Below are positions 48,124 to 59,858 of a DNA stretch of 62,000 nt, piece by piece. Numbering within the stretch: the first letter of the stretch is position 1; every line of letters begins with the position of its first letter. Source of the DNA: Neocallimastix lanati (nom. inval.) (taxonomy: Eukaryota; Neocallimastigomycota; Neocallimastigomycetes; Neocallimastigales; Neocallimastigaceae); assembly GCA_016946835.1 (NCBI GenBank), contig JACVTC010000071.1, positions 1 through 62,000 of the forward strand, in the 5' to 3' direction. A program made the translations under genes and the position numbers. The notes under the pieces are model-generated. The model was given only the letters and a program-made list of their open reading frames with translations, was not told where the DNA came from and did not search any database.

Positions 48124-48342
48124 TCAATTATTTAAAATAAAATGGTAATAGAAACTATTTGAAAATAAATGTAAAATATTTACACCATAAAAATTATTGT
48201 TAAATTTTTCTAAAATAATATTTTGAAATGCCAAGGTTATATCTTTACTTATGTTAAAAAAAAATGAATCGTTTATATCATTATTAAAATCAAGAATTAT
48301 TCTATTTATATTCACTATAAATAAATTCTTTTCTATTGTCAT
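48124..48342 (-). pseudogene. Beta-helix-type exon remnant
   Basis: The open stretch contains DITLAFQNIILEKFNNNFYG, the same turn pattern as exons of the receptor at 32457-37565. A possible donor GTAAAT follows near 48187. No signal peptide or 7TM exon is found nearby, so this is probably a fragment of a related receptor gene. Confidence 0.35.
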
Positions 48343-48489
48343 TTCTATATTAAATTAATAAATTTTAACATAATGATTATCAATTAATTACAGTGTCAAT
48401 TTATCGGCACTATTTTGGTTATTATGAATAATATTTTTTATATCATAAAATTTATGATCTTCAAAATACAGCATCACTTGGTAATATAA

Positions 48490-49601
48490 ATAATTTATCT
48501 TTTTTGATTAAGACTTCTTCTGGTAATCATGAACTTTTAAAGAAAATGAATTATTCAACTGAAAATAGTTCATTACAAGCAAATAGTTTTCAACAACAAA
48601 TTTATAATACTAATAAGAGTCTACAAAGTAATTATATTAAATTTAATTCAAAGTATTTTTTATTTTTATTATATATATATATAAAATTATTAATTAACTA
48701 TATATTAAATAAATATAATAACAATAGTAATAATTAATAATAATAATAATATATAGATAATAAAAAAAAAAAAAAAAAAGTATTAATGATAATAATAATA
48801 AAATAAAGAATAATATATATTTGATATAATTAATCCAGAATCATCTAATCTATTGAATCATCCTATGAATTCATCAAGTAGTAATCAATCCTTACCAAGA
48901 GGATATTCAAACTTTAATTAAATGTTAGGTTATTCTTCATCATCATTTCAACAACTACCACCATAATCACTACTACCACAACAATTACTAAAATAAGAAA
49001 ATATTAAAAAATATTTCTGTGATAAATAATAATAAATCAGTATTAGATGATTCAACCTTATTTAATTCTATGTCTATTTCAACTTCTATATATAATAATA
49101 ACTATCCTAAAAATCAAAATTTATATTATCAATCTCAATCCATAGATCGTATTATGGAGTATTTAGATAAAAATATAAATGTAAATAATAAAAATACTAA
49201 TTGCGATTATTCAACTTCACACTTTAATTCAAATAATATAATTTAAAACAATATAAATATAAATAGCAATACCAATAATAATTTCAATAATCATATTTAT
49301 ACAACTTTTGTCACTGTAGCTTATTCATCCTAATAATAGTATTACTAAAACAGAATCAATACCTATTCAGAATTATTCGAGTAACTTTGATAAATTATTT
49401 AATTTAAATAGTTTGTTAGTTGACAATACTAAAAGTCAAGAACCACTTCAAGTTCAATCAACTAATCATAATGGAAATATAGTACTACATATTATTATTA
49501 CATCTGCTACTACTACTAATGTTAATAATACTAATACCAATAATGACAAAATTAAAATTTTGTATGATTTACATAAAAAATTTTTTTTTTTTTCAAAATA
49601 A
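48490..49601 (+). pseudogene. Asn/Ser/Gln-rich protein gene remnant
   Basis: Several open pieces on the plus strand (48504-48737, 49019-49246, 49413-49601, plus a piece at about 48850-49000) share low-complexity Asn, Ser and Gln composition: for example NSSSSNQSLPRGYSNFN and SIDRIMEYLDKNINVNN. TAA stops interrupt Gln-rich context (LPP-stop-SLLPQQLLK-stop-EN). This looks like a decayed regulatory-type protein; no domain is recognisable. Confidence 0.4.
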
Positions 49602-50062
49602 TTTAATAAAATTAATTAAAATTTGGTAATTAGTGTATTTATTTTATATTTATTTTGTTTTGTATTATATGTCATTTTCTTAATATTTTTACTTTATAAA
49701 AAAATTTAAATAATGAATATAATAATAAATTTAAAATTAAAAATAATATTAAAAAAAAAAAAAAAAAAAAAAATCCAATTCTTTTATATTTCTAAATTTA
49801 CTATTTGATATAATGAACATATGTAATTATTAACATACTAACAAATAAAAAAATATAATAGTTTAAAAGTTAAAATATAATAAAAAATATATATATTTTA
49901 TTATTTATTTTTTCTTTTGTAAATCCTTATTATTATTATTAATTTTATTTATCAAAAGATTTTGTATTAGAATATATATAGTATATAATATATTAATATT
50001 ATATAAAAAATATATATATTTTTTCTTTTTTTCTTTAAAGATTTTAGTATATATATATACAT

Positions 50063-50119
<57 letters not shown>

Positions 50120-50882
50120 CAATGAAATCAATAATAAAAATAATATGATTTATGATTTAATAAATTATCATAAAAAAATTATTAATATATTGAATTAACA
50201 TTATTCATTTTTTTTTTTTTTTTTGAATGTATTTCTAATCTAAAATTTTTAAATTTCTATTTTTCAAATATATTTTAACATATTATATATTTAATTTTAA
50301 GTTTTTTATAATTTCTATTTTTTATAGTTTATATAATATATATTTTTAGTTGAAATGTAATAATATATTCTATATATTTATTTATTTTTTTCTTTATTTT
50401 TTATTTTTATTCTTACTCTTTTATTATTATTATTATTATTATTTATTTATTTATTTTATTTTATTCTATTTTATTTTATTCTATTTTATTTTATTCAGAA
50501 AATGTATTTGTACTTTTTTTTTTTATCATTAATCATATATACATCTTTATATATATATTTTAAAATTATTATATGAAAATAAAAATGTATAAATATATTA
50601 AGAATTCATTTTTTATATGTAGAATAATATATATTATTTAAACTGTACGTATTAATATTAATTTAATTATTTATATTATTACTTTACTTAAAATTTTTAA
50701 TCTATTATGTATAAATATTTAATTAAAATATTGATTGAATCGTTTATTTTATTTCTAAAAAATTAAAAAAAAAAAAAGGATAAATAATTTATATCTTTTT
50801 TTTTTATCTTGAGGCTGAAATTTTTTGTGCATTTATTTATTTTTGGTTTTACTTTTTATTTTTACTTTTTATTTTTTTTTTT
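49602..50882. other. Non-coding AT-rich DNA with homopolymers
   Basis: T tracts (about 50068-50114) and TTTATT-type simple sequence (50375-50495). No gene recognised. Confidence 0.6.
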
Positions 50883-51623
50883 CTAATTTTGTTTCATGTT
50901 CATTTCATGATATTTTCTTAAAATTGGAATAACAATTTTTTGATATAATGTTACTTTACCATTTCCATAACCAGCCCAATAAATACCGATAATTTTTATG
51001 AGCCAATAATACCAGTATGGATTTTTATTTTTAGTACCGTATTTTTTTATAGCCTTTTGAGTATTAGCACTGACCATGTTATCAGAGATATGAAAAACAC
51101 CATAAAATAACCAATAGATAACCCAATACTTGTATCTATCTTTATTTGTAATTACATCTTTATCTTTATTTATAATATTATTTTTATAATTATTTAAATA
51201 ATTATTTGATTCATATTCATCGTCATCATTGGAAGAAGAATTAGTCAAACTTTCAGAATAAATTAATTTAATACAAGAAGAACTAGGACCAGCAATAGCA
51301 AACGCATCTGAGAGAAGACGAGGTCTTTTAGACCATAAATAACGTATATAAGAAGAAATAGAAAAAAGCGCTATTGCAAATAAACCTAAAAAGCCATATT
51401 TCTTTGGAATATTAAGTGAATTACATAGTTGAGTGAAGGATGGATTTGAGCAAATTTTATGCTCTACTATTGATAATTTTGGAATTAAATTTTGTTGTAA
51501 AGAAAGTAAAAAATTTTTAAGAGCTTCCAATGAAGGTTTTGAAAAGTTTGGATTTTCTATAGTACGATCAATGTAAACCGAAAGTACCTTTGAAATAGAT
51601 TGAGTATCATTCCTATAATTCAT
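50883..51623 (-). CDS. TB2/DP1/HVA22 (Yop1/REEP) family ER membrane-shaping protein
   Basis: A single exon of 246 residues. Family members insert hairpins into ER membranes and stabilise tubule curvature. Residues 73-122 match the first half of the Yop1 domain: PKKYGFLGLFAIALF, then a hairpin ending SSSCIKLIYSE. Residues 165-235 match the second half: KYWVIYWLFYGVFHISDN, then YWYYWLIKIIGIYW, then the signature NGKVTLYQKIVIPILRKYH, comparable to the G-A-x-x-x-Y-x-x-x-x-x-P end of the family. It differs from yeast Yop1 (180 residues) by an N-terminal helical extension of about 70 residues and an acidic Asn/Asp-rich insert (about 128-162) between the halves. The start is the first ATG. Confidence 0.8.
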   Translation of the reverse strand: MNYRNDTQSISKVLSVYIDRTIENPNFSKPSLEALKNFLLSLQQNLIPKLSIVEHKICSNPSFTQLCNSLNIPKKYGFLGLFAIALFSISSYIRYLWSKRPRLLSDAFAIAGPSSSCIKLIYSESLTNSSSNDDDEYESNNYLNNYKNNIINKDKDVITNKDRYKYWVIYWLFYGVFHISDNMVSANTQKAIKKYGTKNKNPYWYYWLIKIIGIYWAGYGNGKVTLYQKIVIPILRKYHEMNMKQN

Positions 51624-51986
51624 TTTTACTTTTTTTATTTTACTTTATTTTATGTATTTACTTATTTTTTAATATCTTATATTTATTTCTTTTTAATTGA
51701 TAAGCCAAAAAAAAAAGAAAAAATTACGATTTTAATTGTATAAATTTATTTTAATAAATAAAAAAATATATATTTATATAAATTAGTATAAAGAATTAAT
51801 GTTTATAAATTTAAATAATAATATTAATAGTTCTATTATTATTGTATAGATTTTAAATATAACAAAAAAAAAAAAAATAAAAAATTTAAATTATAAGAAT
51901 TTATATATATAATATAATACTTATTTTTGATAATATATATATATTTTTTTTAAAAAACTAAAAAAAAAAGTTTATTTACATTCCAC

Positions 51987-52035
<49 letters not shown>

Positions 52036-53510
52036 GCATTATTATTTTACATTTCAAAAAATTCTATTTCTAAATACTCTTTTCAAATTTATTAAAATTA
52101 GTATCAATTTTACTTACTTATAATTATATTATCGTTTTAATTTTAAATGTTCGTATTTATATAACTTTGAATTATTTTTTATTTATCTATTAAATTTAAT
52201 CTTCAATGTAAATCATAAATATTACTTTTTTATTTCTTTATTTATATTTTTTTATTAAAGAAATAAAAAAGAAAATATTATTTAAATAATATTTATTAAC
52301 AAATATTATTATATATATTATATAATTTAATTCATTATAAAGTAATAAATATTAATATAATTTTAAATATATTCTAATATACTGATTTTTTTTTTTTTTT
52401 TTTTTAAATATTTCGTTATAAAATATATTTATAATTTAATATATTAATAATATATTTTTTTTTAAATATGAATCATAAGAATTATTAATAAAAAAATTTA
52501 AATATATAAGTTTTTTCATAATAAAAATATATTTATATATATATATTAATGAATAGTGTCATTTTTTGATGATAAATATAAAAGTTAATTTGTAATGTTA
52601 AATTTTAAAAACAAAGTAAATATAAAATACCAAGAATAAAAAAAGTTTGAATATGAATAATTATTTGATTTTTTTTTTTTTTTTTTTTTTTTAATATTAT
52701 CTTATATTTTATTGGAATATAATTTATATTTTATTATGGTTTTTAAATTTTAATTAATATTTAAAGTTTGTTCTTGAATTTTTTTTTTAAGATTTATAAA
52801 ATCAAACATTATTATTCAATTTTTTATTATTTAATTATTTATTATTATTATTATTTATTATTTATTATTTATTATTTATTATTTATTATTTATTATTTAT
52901 TATTTATTATTTATTATTTATTATTTATTATTTATTATTTATTATTTATTATTTATTATTAATTATTATTATTTATTATTTATCATTTATTATTTATTAT
53001 TTATTATTTATTTATTTATTGTTATTTATATATTTATTTATTTCATTTGATTAAGATTTAATTTTTCGATTTAATTTGATTATTATATTATAAAATATAA
53101 TTAAATATTATATTTATAATTAAATATTATATTTAATTATAATATTGATAATAATTTTTATTGTACTAAATGTTTTTTTGAATTAAATTTTTTTTAATTT
53201 CAATTAATTAAAATATTTTAAATAATTTCCATTGGTCAAATTACTTTAAAATAAATATGAAAGGAAAAATTCTTTTTCCTTTTTTTCCTTTATGGTAGTT
53301 TTTATAAATTAAATGTAAACTTGAAATTACTTTATTATATGTTCTTTCTTTTTAATTTTTTTATATTTATTTGATAAAAAAAATATTACATATATACAGT
53401 AGGAAAATTAAAATGATATATTAATTCATCATTAATTATAGTCATTTATAAAACTATAAAATGAATATTACATTAATATAGAATTATATATTCAAAGAAA
53501 TATTAATTAG
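51624..53510. other. Non-coding AT-rich DNA with microsatellites
   Basis: ATT array near 51990-52034 and a TTATTTA array at about 52838-53032 (more than 20 units). No gene recognised. Confidence 0.6.
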
Positions 53511-54279
53511 AAATAATGATCTGAAAAATACAATAAAACTGAATTATTATTTGTAGTAATATTGCTATCAATAATATTAGTATTATCAGAATTATTATTA
53601 ATACTATTATTATTATTTGCTTTACTATTAGTTAAACTATTTAATATTGACTTTTCATTTTTATAAAATTTTTGTATGGAAGTATATAATGGTGATTTAT
53701 TAGAAGTGCTGGCATTTTTATTAATATTACTGCTGGCATTGTTGTTGCTATTATCATTACTATTTATATTATTTATTGAATTAATATTAATTATATGATC
53801 ATTTTAAATAAGTAGTGAATCATGAGTAGAATTTAATGGTGAAAGGTAAGAATGTAACGTAGCTTTTTTATTTCTATAAGCAGCTAATGAACTTAAATGT
53901 TGAATATGACTTCTAATAGATTATATTATTATAACCAAAGTCATATTCAACATTTAAGTTCATAATATAATCTATTAGACGATTCTATTGGTTGCGAAGA
54001 TATAGATTTATATTGAGAAAGTATAATATTAATATATAAAGATAATATATATGGGTTCTTTTCATAGCTCAAATTTAATTATTATGTTTTATATATAATA
54101 ATTCAGAAGTAGAATTTATATATGAAGGTATCGGTGGTAAATCATGTATTATACCCGCTCTAGATGGATTTTGTCAATTATAAATAATAAATTAATTAAT
54201 AAAAAAAAAAAAATTAATTATATTAAAATATTTTAATAACTTATTATATTTTTAACTTTATATATCCAATATTTTATTA

Positions 54280-54319
<40 letters not shown>

Positions 54320-55290
54320 AAAAACTTAACAATATTTATAATTTCTCGAATTTTCCATTTCTGAATTTTTTTTTTAATGCATTTTATTAAATTTTCTTCA
54401 TCTAGTTGTAAGTTATGAATTTCAACATCCTTTTGACTATTTTTTTTTTAATTAGGTAATAATTGTTCCTTTTTGGGATTCTTGCTTTATATATGATATA
54501 TTATTAATAATTTTTCATTATAACTCTTCATTGTAATTGAACATCTAATTCATTTTTAATAATTCTAGTATCATTAACAATATCAGTTACATATTTCTTG
54601 AAATTTGGTGCTAACGTTTGAATTTTTTGAACTCGATTCATTATATTCTGTTTATATATTTTTGTTTTATAATAAAGATTATAGTATTTACGAGTCCTGT
54701 ATTTAATTTCATTTTCAAAATTTAATATTTTTGATTGAGTTTTTGCTAGAATATATTCTTGTTCATCATTGATTTGATTAAGATGAGAATGTAATTTACA
54801 ATTGATTTCAATTAAATATTTATAAACTTGATACAATTCATCATTTCTAATCTTCAACATATACAATGAGGATTGATCTGGTGTAATTTTATTTGAATTA
54901 ATAATTGTATTTTTATAGTATTTCTTAATAACTTTACTTCTTTTTCAATATCTTTCATATCATCTAATGTATATTGACATCTTGTAATTAATTATTCTTG
55001 CTTATTAATTGTTATCTTTAATTTATTATTTATATTATTTTTCATATTAATTGTATTATAAATATTATTGGATAGATACTTTATAATAAGCTTTAGATAT
55101 AAGGGACATAGAAGATAATGGAATGGTCATTTTGACTTTTATCATCACTTTCATTTTCTTGATTTTTTAATCTATTCTTTAAATAGTTAATTTGTTAATA
55201 AATGACATCATTCTGAATTGTAAATTTATTAATATTTACATTAATTACTGAAGTTTTCTTTTAAAGTTGATGGAATGTAAGTTTTACTAT
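53511..55290 (-). pseudogene. Coiled-coil protein gene remnant with low-complexity tail
   Basis: Read leftward, protein-like pieces occur in order: an Asn/Lys segment with an internal TAA (about 55250-55130, KNRLKNQENESDDKS); a frameshifted helical piece (about 54990-54900, TLDDMKDIEKEVKLL); a 112-residue coiled coil (54866-54528); a PPIPSYINSTSELLY piece near 54150; and a Ser/Asn-rich tail (about 53880-53520). The coiled coil has regular heptads across its length. At least one frameshift and several stops suggest a dead gene, though unrecognised introns could explain part of this. No family is recognised. Confidence 0.45.
53888..53978. repeat. Two interleaved inverted repeats
   Basis: A 22-bp arm (53888-53909) pairs with 53941-53962, and a 17-bp arm (53913-53929) pairs with 53962-53978. 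Both are perfect, so the two stems cross as in a pseudoknot. Confidence 0.85.
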
Positions 55291-56078
55291 TAATTTCTTT
55301 AGAATATATTAAAAAAAATTTATTGTAAAAAAATAAATTAAAAATATAAAAAAATATACATTATTAAATCATATTAAAAAATGTGAAGTATATAATATAA
55401 AATTATAATCATAATAAATAATATAATTTTATTAAGTACATTATAACATCAAAGCGATGTAACACAAATATAAATATATATTAATAAAAAATTTATATTT
55501 AAAATAAATAAATAAATAGTGAAATATAAATAAATGAAATCAATAATAAAATATATAACTATATAATATAATAAAAAAAAAAAATAATTATTTAACAAAT
55601 AAAATTGATAATATTTTAAATATTTTTTTTTTTAATAATAAATAATTATATTTATTAATTTTAATTATATAAAATAATTTTATTTATTTATTAATATATT
55701 ATTATTTATCAAAAATTTGAAATTATTTAATTTGTTGATTTTTAATATAGACTAATTTTAATATTAATAAAATTTTTTCAATTATATTAAATATATATTA
55801 AAAAAATGGTGAAAAAATTATTCCCCTTATTTTATTTTTTTATATTAAAAAAAAAAAAAATAAAAATAAATTTTTTAAATAAAAAAAGTGAAAAATTGTT
55901 GAAAGGGTCATATACATATTCTTTAAATAGAATAAATTTATAAATTGAATATCATAATATTCAAAAATCTTTAATAAAAAAATAAATGCATTCATTATAA
56001 TATATTATTATATATAATATAAATAAAAATTACCGAAATTTATATTCACAAATTAAAAAAAATAATAAAATAGAAAAA
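55291..56078. other. Intergenic AT-rich DNA, likely PEX19 promoter region
   Basis: No gene or repeat family recognised. The PEX19 start lies at its right end. Confidence 0.5.
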
Positions 56079-58157
56079 ATGACCGAAGAAAATAAAAAAT
56101 CAAAAGTTGAAGTTACTGACGATGATCTTGATGATTTCTTAGATGGTACTTAATATTTAATATTATATAAATAAGATATTATAATTTATAAAATATTATA
56201 TATTCGAAAAATAAAAAAAAAGAAAAAAAAGGCATTTATATGTATATTCATTCAAAATTTTTTTATGAATTTAGAAAAATAAATAAAAATTTGTAAGATA
56301 ATACAAATATAAATTATAATAATATAAATTTTAAATTTTATCAATTAAGGTGTAAAAAAATGATAAAGAGAATGAGAATTGATAAAGTTATTCTAATTAA
56401 ATTAAAAAAAGATATTATAATTTTAAATAAAATTTAAAATGTTTTTGTACAAATATGAAAATAAATATAAATAATAATTAATATATATATTCTATTTATT
56501 ATTTAATATGTAAATACATTTTTCATCTTGTTAATAGGTGTTTTAGACAATTTCGATAATCAAAAAATTCCAATTGTTCAAAGTATAAAACCAAAAGTAA
56601 ATGAAGATAATGATAATTCAAAAGATGATAAAAATGACCAAAAACAATCTTTAAATTTACCAGACCCATTTGATTTAGATTTAGAAGGAATTGATGATGA
56701 AATGGCAAAACAATTAACACAAGGTATGTTTCAACTTTTGCAAGGTATGGATCCAAATGATGCCTCACAGTTTGAAAATAATTTAGAAAAAATTGCTGGA
56801 GATTTAGAAAAGAATTTAAATGTTAGTGATAAAGAAGGTAAACCAATAACATCCGGTAAAGGAAAAAAATCAACTACAACTTCATTTCAAGATACTATTT
56901 CAGAAACTATTAATAATTTAAAGAGCAGTTCTGACAAAGTCGAGGTAAATAATTTATCTTTTTAATAAAATATATTTATATATATATAATAGTAATATAT
57001 CAATATAATGAAATTTTAAATTAATTATTAATAATATATATTGTATTATTTTGCATATATTTTTTTTTTTTGTTAAAAAAAAAATAATAATTAATAAATA
57101 TAATTTTTTTTAAATTAATAAACAATAAAACAAACAATTTGAAACAATAATTTTTTTCTCCGAAAATAACAAAAATATCGAAAACGATAAAAAAAATTAT
57201 TATTATTAATGAAAAAAATAAAAAAAAACAAAAAAAGGCAGAAGTTTCTGAAACAAATAATGATGTTATGGAAAAATTATTAAAACAAATGGAAGGATTA
57301 GTTGACGAAGACTTTTGTGATATTTTATCAGGTGTTATTGATCAATTAATGTCAAAGGAATTATTATATGATTCTATGAAAGATTTATCTGATAGAGTAA
57401 ATATTAAAAAAAAAAAAAAAAGATAATATATATATATATTTTTCTTTTTATTTTGCAATAATAATAATTATTTTAAACAATTATTTTTAAATATGAAAGT
57501 ACCCATCATGGATAGAAGAAAATAAAGGTAAACTTTCAAAGAAGGATATTGAAAACTATCAAGGACAATACGCTTGTTGTAAAGAAATAGTAGATATCTT
57601 TGAAAAATATGATACCAATGAAGTTTCAAAGGAAGATAATAAGAAGGTTTCCGAATTAATGCAAAAGGTAAATATAAATTGAAAATCATAAATTTTAATA
57701 ATATATCATATATAAGATAATTAATAATTAATAAAACTTTTTTCATTTATAATTTATATATTAAATTATTTATTTAATAATAATTTACATCAATAATAAT
57801 AATAATAATAAATTATAATAATAATAATAAAAAAAATTAATAAATATATTAATAAAATTATATTTAAAAACTTTTTTTTTTTTTTGATGCAAGGATATGG
57901 TAATCCGTAAGTATTTAATAATAAATAAATAAAAAATATATATTATATTATTTATATTATTTTTATTCAATTGTTAATTTCTTATATTATTATTTTTATT
58001 ATTATTGTTTTTTTAATTTAAATTATATTCATAATATATAATAATTAATAGGCCAGCTGAAATATTGAAGGAATTGGCTCCAGATATGATTGTTGGACCA
58101 GATAATGTTCCTCAAATTCCAGATAATATACCCGAAGGAGATTGTGCTCAAATGTAG
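56079..58157 (+). CDS. PEX19: PEX19, peroxisomal membrane-protein import receptor
   Basis: PEX19 binds newly made peroxisomal membrane proteins in the cytosol and docks them through PEX3. Six exons: 56079-56145, 56538-56944, 57238-57396, 57500-57667, 57887-57906, 58052-58157, giving 308 residues (human about 299). The N-terminal PEX3-binding acidic motif is DDDLDDFLDGVLDNFDN. The Glu/Asp-rich middle has the helix DEMAKQLTQGMFQLLQGM. The cargo-binding helical region runs from VMEKLLKQMEGL through KELLYDSMKDL and YPSWIEENKGKLS to GNPPAEILKEL. The protein ends in a CaaX box, CAQM, for farnesylation. The intron before exon 5 must end in TG, not AG, to keep the frame. The gene converges with PRP18. 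Confidence 0.92.
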
Positions 58158-58280
58158 AAAAAGAAAAGAATAAAATAAATATATAGTAATAAAAGTAGTA
58201 AAAGAAAAAATAATAAAAATAAAAGCAATTAAAATAAAAATAAAAAATAAATTAAAATAAATAAATAAATAAATAAATAA

Positions 58281-58311
<31 letters not shown>

Positions 58312-58805
58312 AACATAAGTAGAAATAAGGAAATAAAAGATTTTTAGACTAAGATAAAAAAAAAATTCATATTCAAACACAATAATACAAAAATAATTAT
58401 AAAAAAAAAATTTTTTTTATTAAAGTTTTTATTTTACATTATATAATAAATATTATTAGTTGTAATTACAATTTTATTTCATAAGTACAAAACAAAATAA
58501 TTATATATATTTATATATATATTTTTTTATTTTTTAAATCAAAATTAACTATCGTTTGAATTAAAATAAATGATAAACTGTTATTTATTATTAAACATAT
58601 TTATAAATAAAAGTTACTCTAGTCAAACGATTCTTTGTAAAGGAACGTTTAACTGTTATGAAATAATTATTTTTTAATAATTATAGAAATTTATTTTAAA
58701 ATTAAATGCTATAACAATAAAATTAAATACACTATAATAATAAAATTAAATACTAAAGGAAAAATAAATAATATTACTTATTTAAAATATTTTACCCATT
58801 ATAAT

Positions 58806-59208
58806 CCATTTGACAGCCTAACCCTAAATCGAACAAGTCATCGTCTACACTATGATCGTGCTTCTCAGTTGTACGCATACATTGCCTGAAGCGGGGTGAT
58901 TCCTGCGTATTGTAAATCCTCATTAGTTAATGTATCTGCGTGTTCATCACGTGTTAGGATAGATTTCCTAATTTGGAGAAAGGTAATGTAGTAAATAAAT
59001 AATAATGTTATAGTGTATGTAGTTGTGGCTTGCCGTATCCATCATCTTCAAATCTTGTGGTTCTGTAATCCGTGACTGAGAGCGTCGACGCCGAAATGGT
59101 ATGGCATGGGAGCACTTTGTTGTATCCTGATACACCCGATATAAAGTTTGTCTGATATTAGTTGTCTGTTGTGGCTGGGATGATATGATCAAGACCTACA
59201 AGGGATAG

Positions 59209-59245
<37 letters not shown>
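58806..59245 (+). mobile_element. A-tailed retroposon (SINE/LINE 3' end), copy 3
   Basis: A GC-richer block of about 400 bp ends ATAGTCT plus a long A tract (59212-59245). It shares GAGCGTCGACG followed by an AAATGGTATGGCATG-type block (59079-59108) with the unit at 30970 (31393-31422). The left boundary is estimated from the composition change. No full open frame. Confidence 0.55.
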
Positions 59246-59248
<3 letters not shown>

Positions 59249-59858
59249 TTTTATTTATAAATTTATTTATTGTATTAATTTTATATTTATTTATTTTTTC
59301 TTTATCTCTCTTCTAAAATTTCACATTTGTTTATTATACTATTTACATCTATTAATGAATTTTAATATATTCTAATACAAACTAATATAATCAACGTACA
59401 AATAATTTAATACAATTTTAATACATTTTGTATTTCTTCAATAATTGTTTTTTATAAAAATTCTTTATCATAATAATGTAATTATTTTCTTTTTTAATTT
59501 AATAGTAAAAATATATATATACATATATATTTATATAAATTAATAAATATTTTATTTTGTTAATAAAAGTTCTATTCTTTTTGTTTTATTTATTAATTTT
59601 TTTATCTATTTTTGAGATATTTATTTAAGGTTAAGAATAATTATATTGCTATTAAAAATTTTCTATCTTATTTCAAGGATATTATAAGATATTCAATAGA
59701 ATAATAATAATAATAATAGTAATAATAATAATTCTTTGAAACTACTTTTTATTATGATTATTACTATCATTATTATTCCAAAAAAAAAAAAAAATTTATT
59801 CATAAATAAACTTAATAATAATAATAATAATAAAATGGTATTGTTAAAAAAAGATTTT
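59246..59858. other. Intergenic spacer between retroposon 3 and PRP18
   Basis: AT-rich, with AAT units near 59700-59730 and 59815-59835. No gene recognised. Confidence 0.5.

Noticed and set aside
48960-48995. Genetic code with TAA read as Gln
   Set aside because: PRP18 and Gag2 use CAA for Gln without in-frame TAA, and PRP18 ends at TAA; decay explains the stops.
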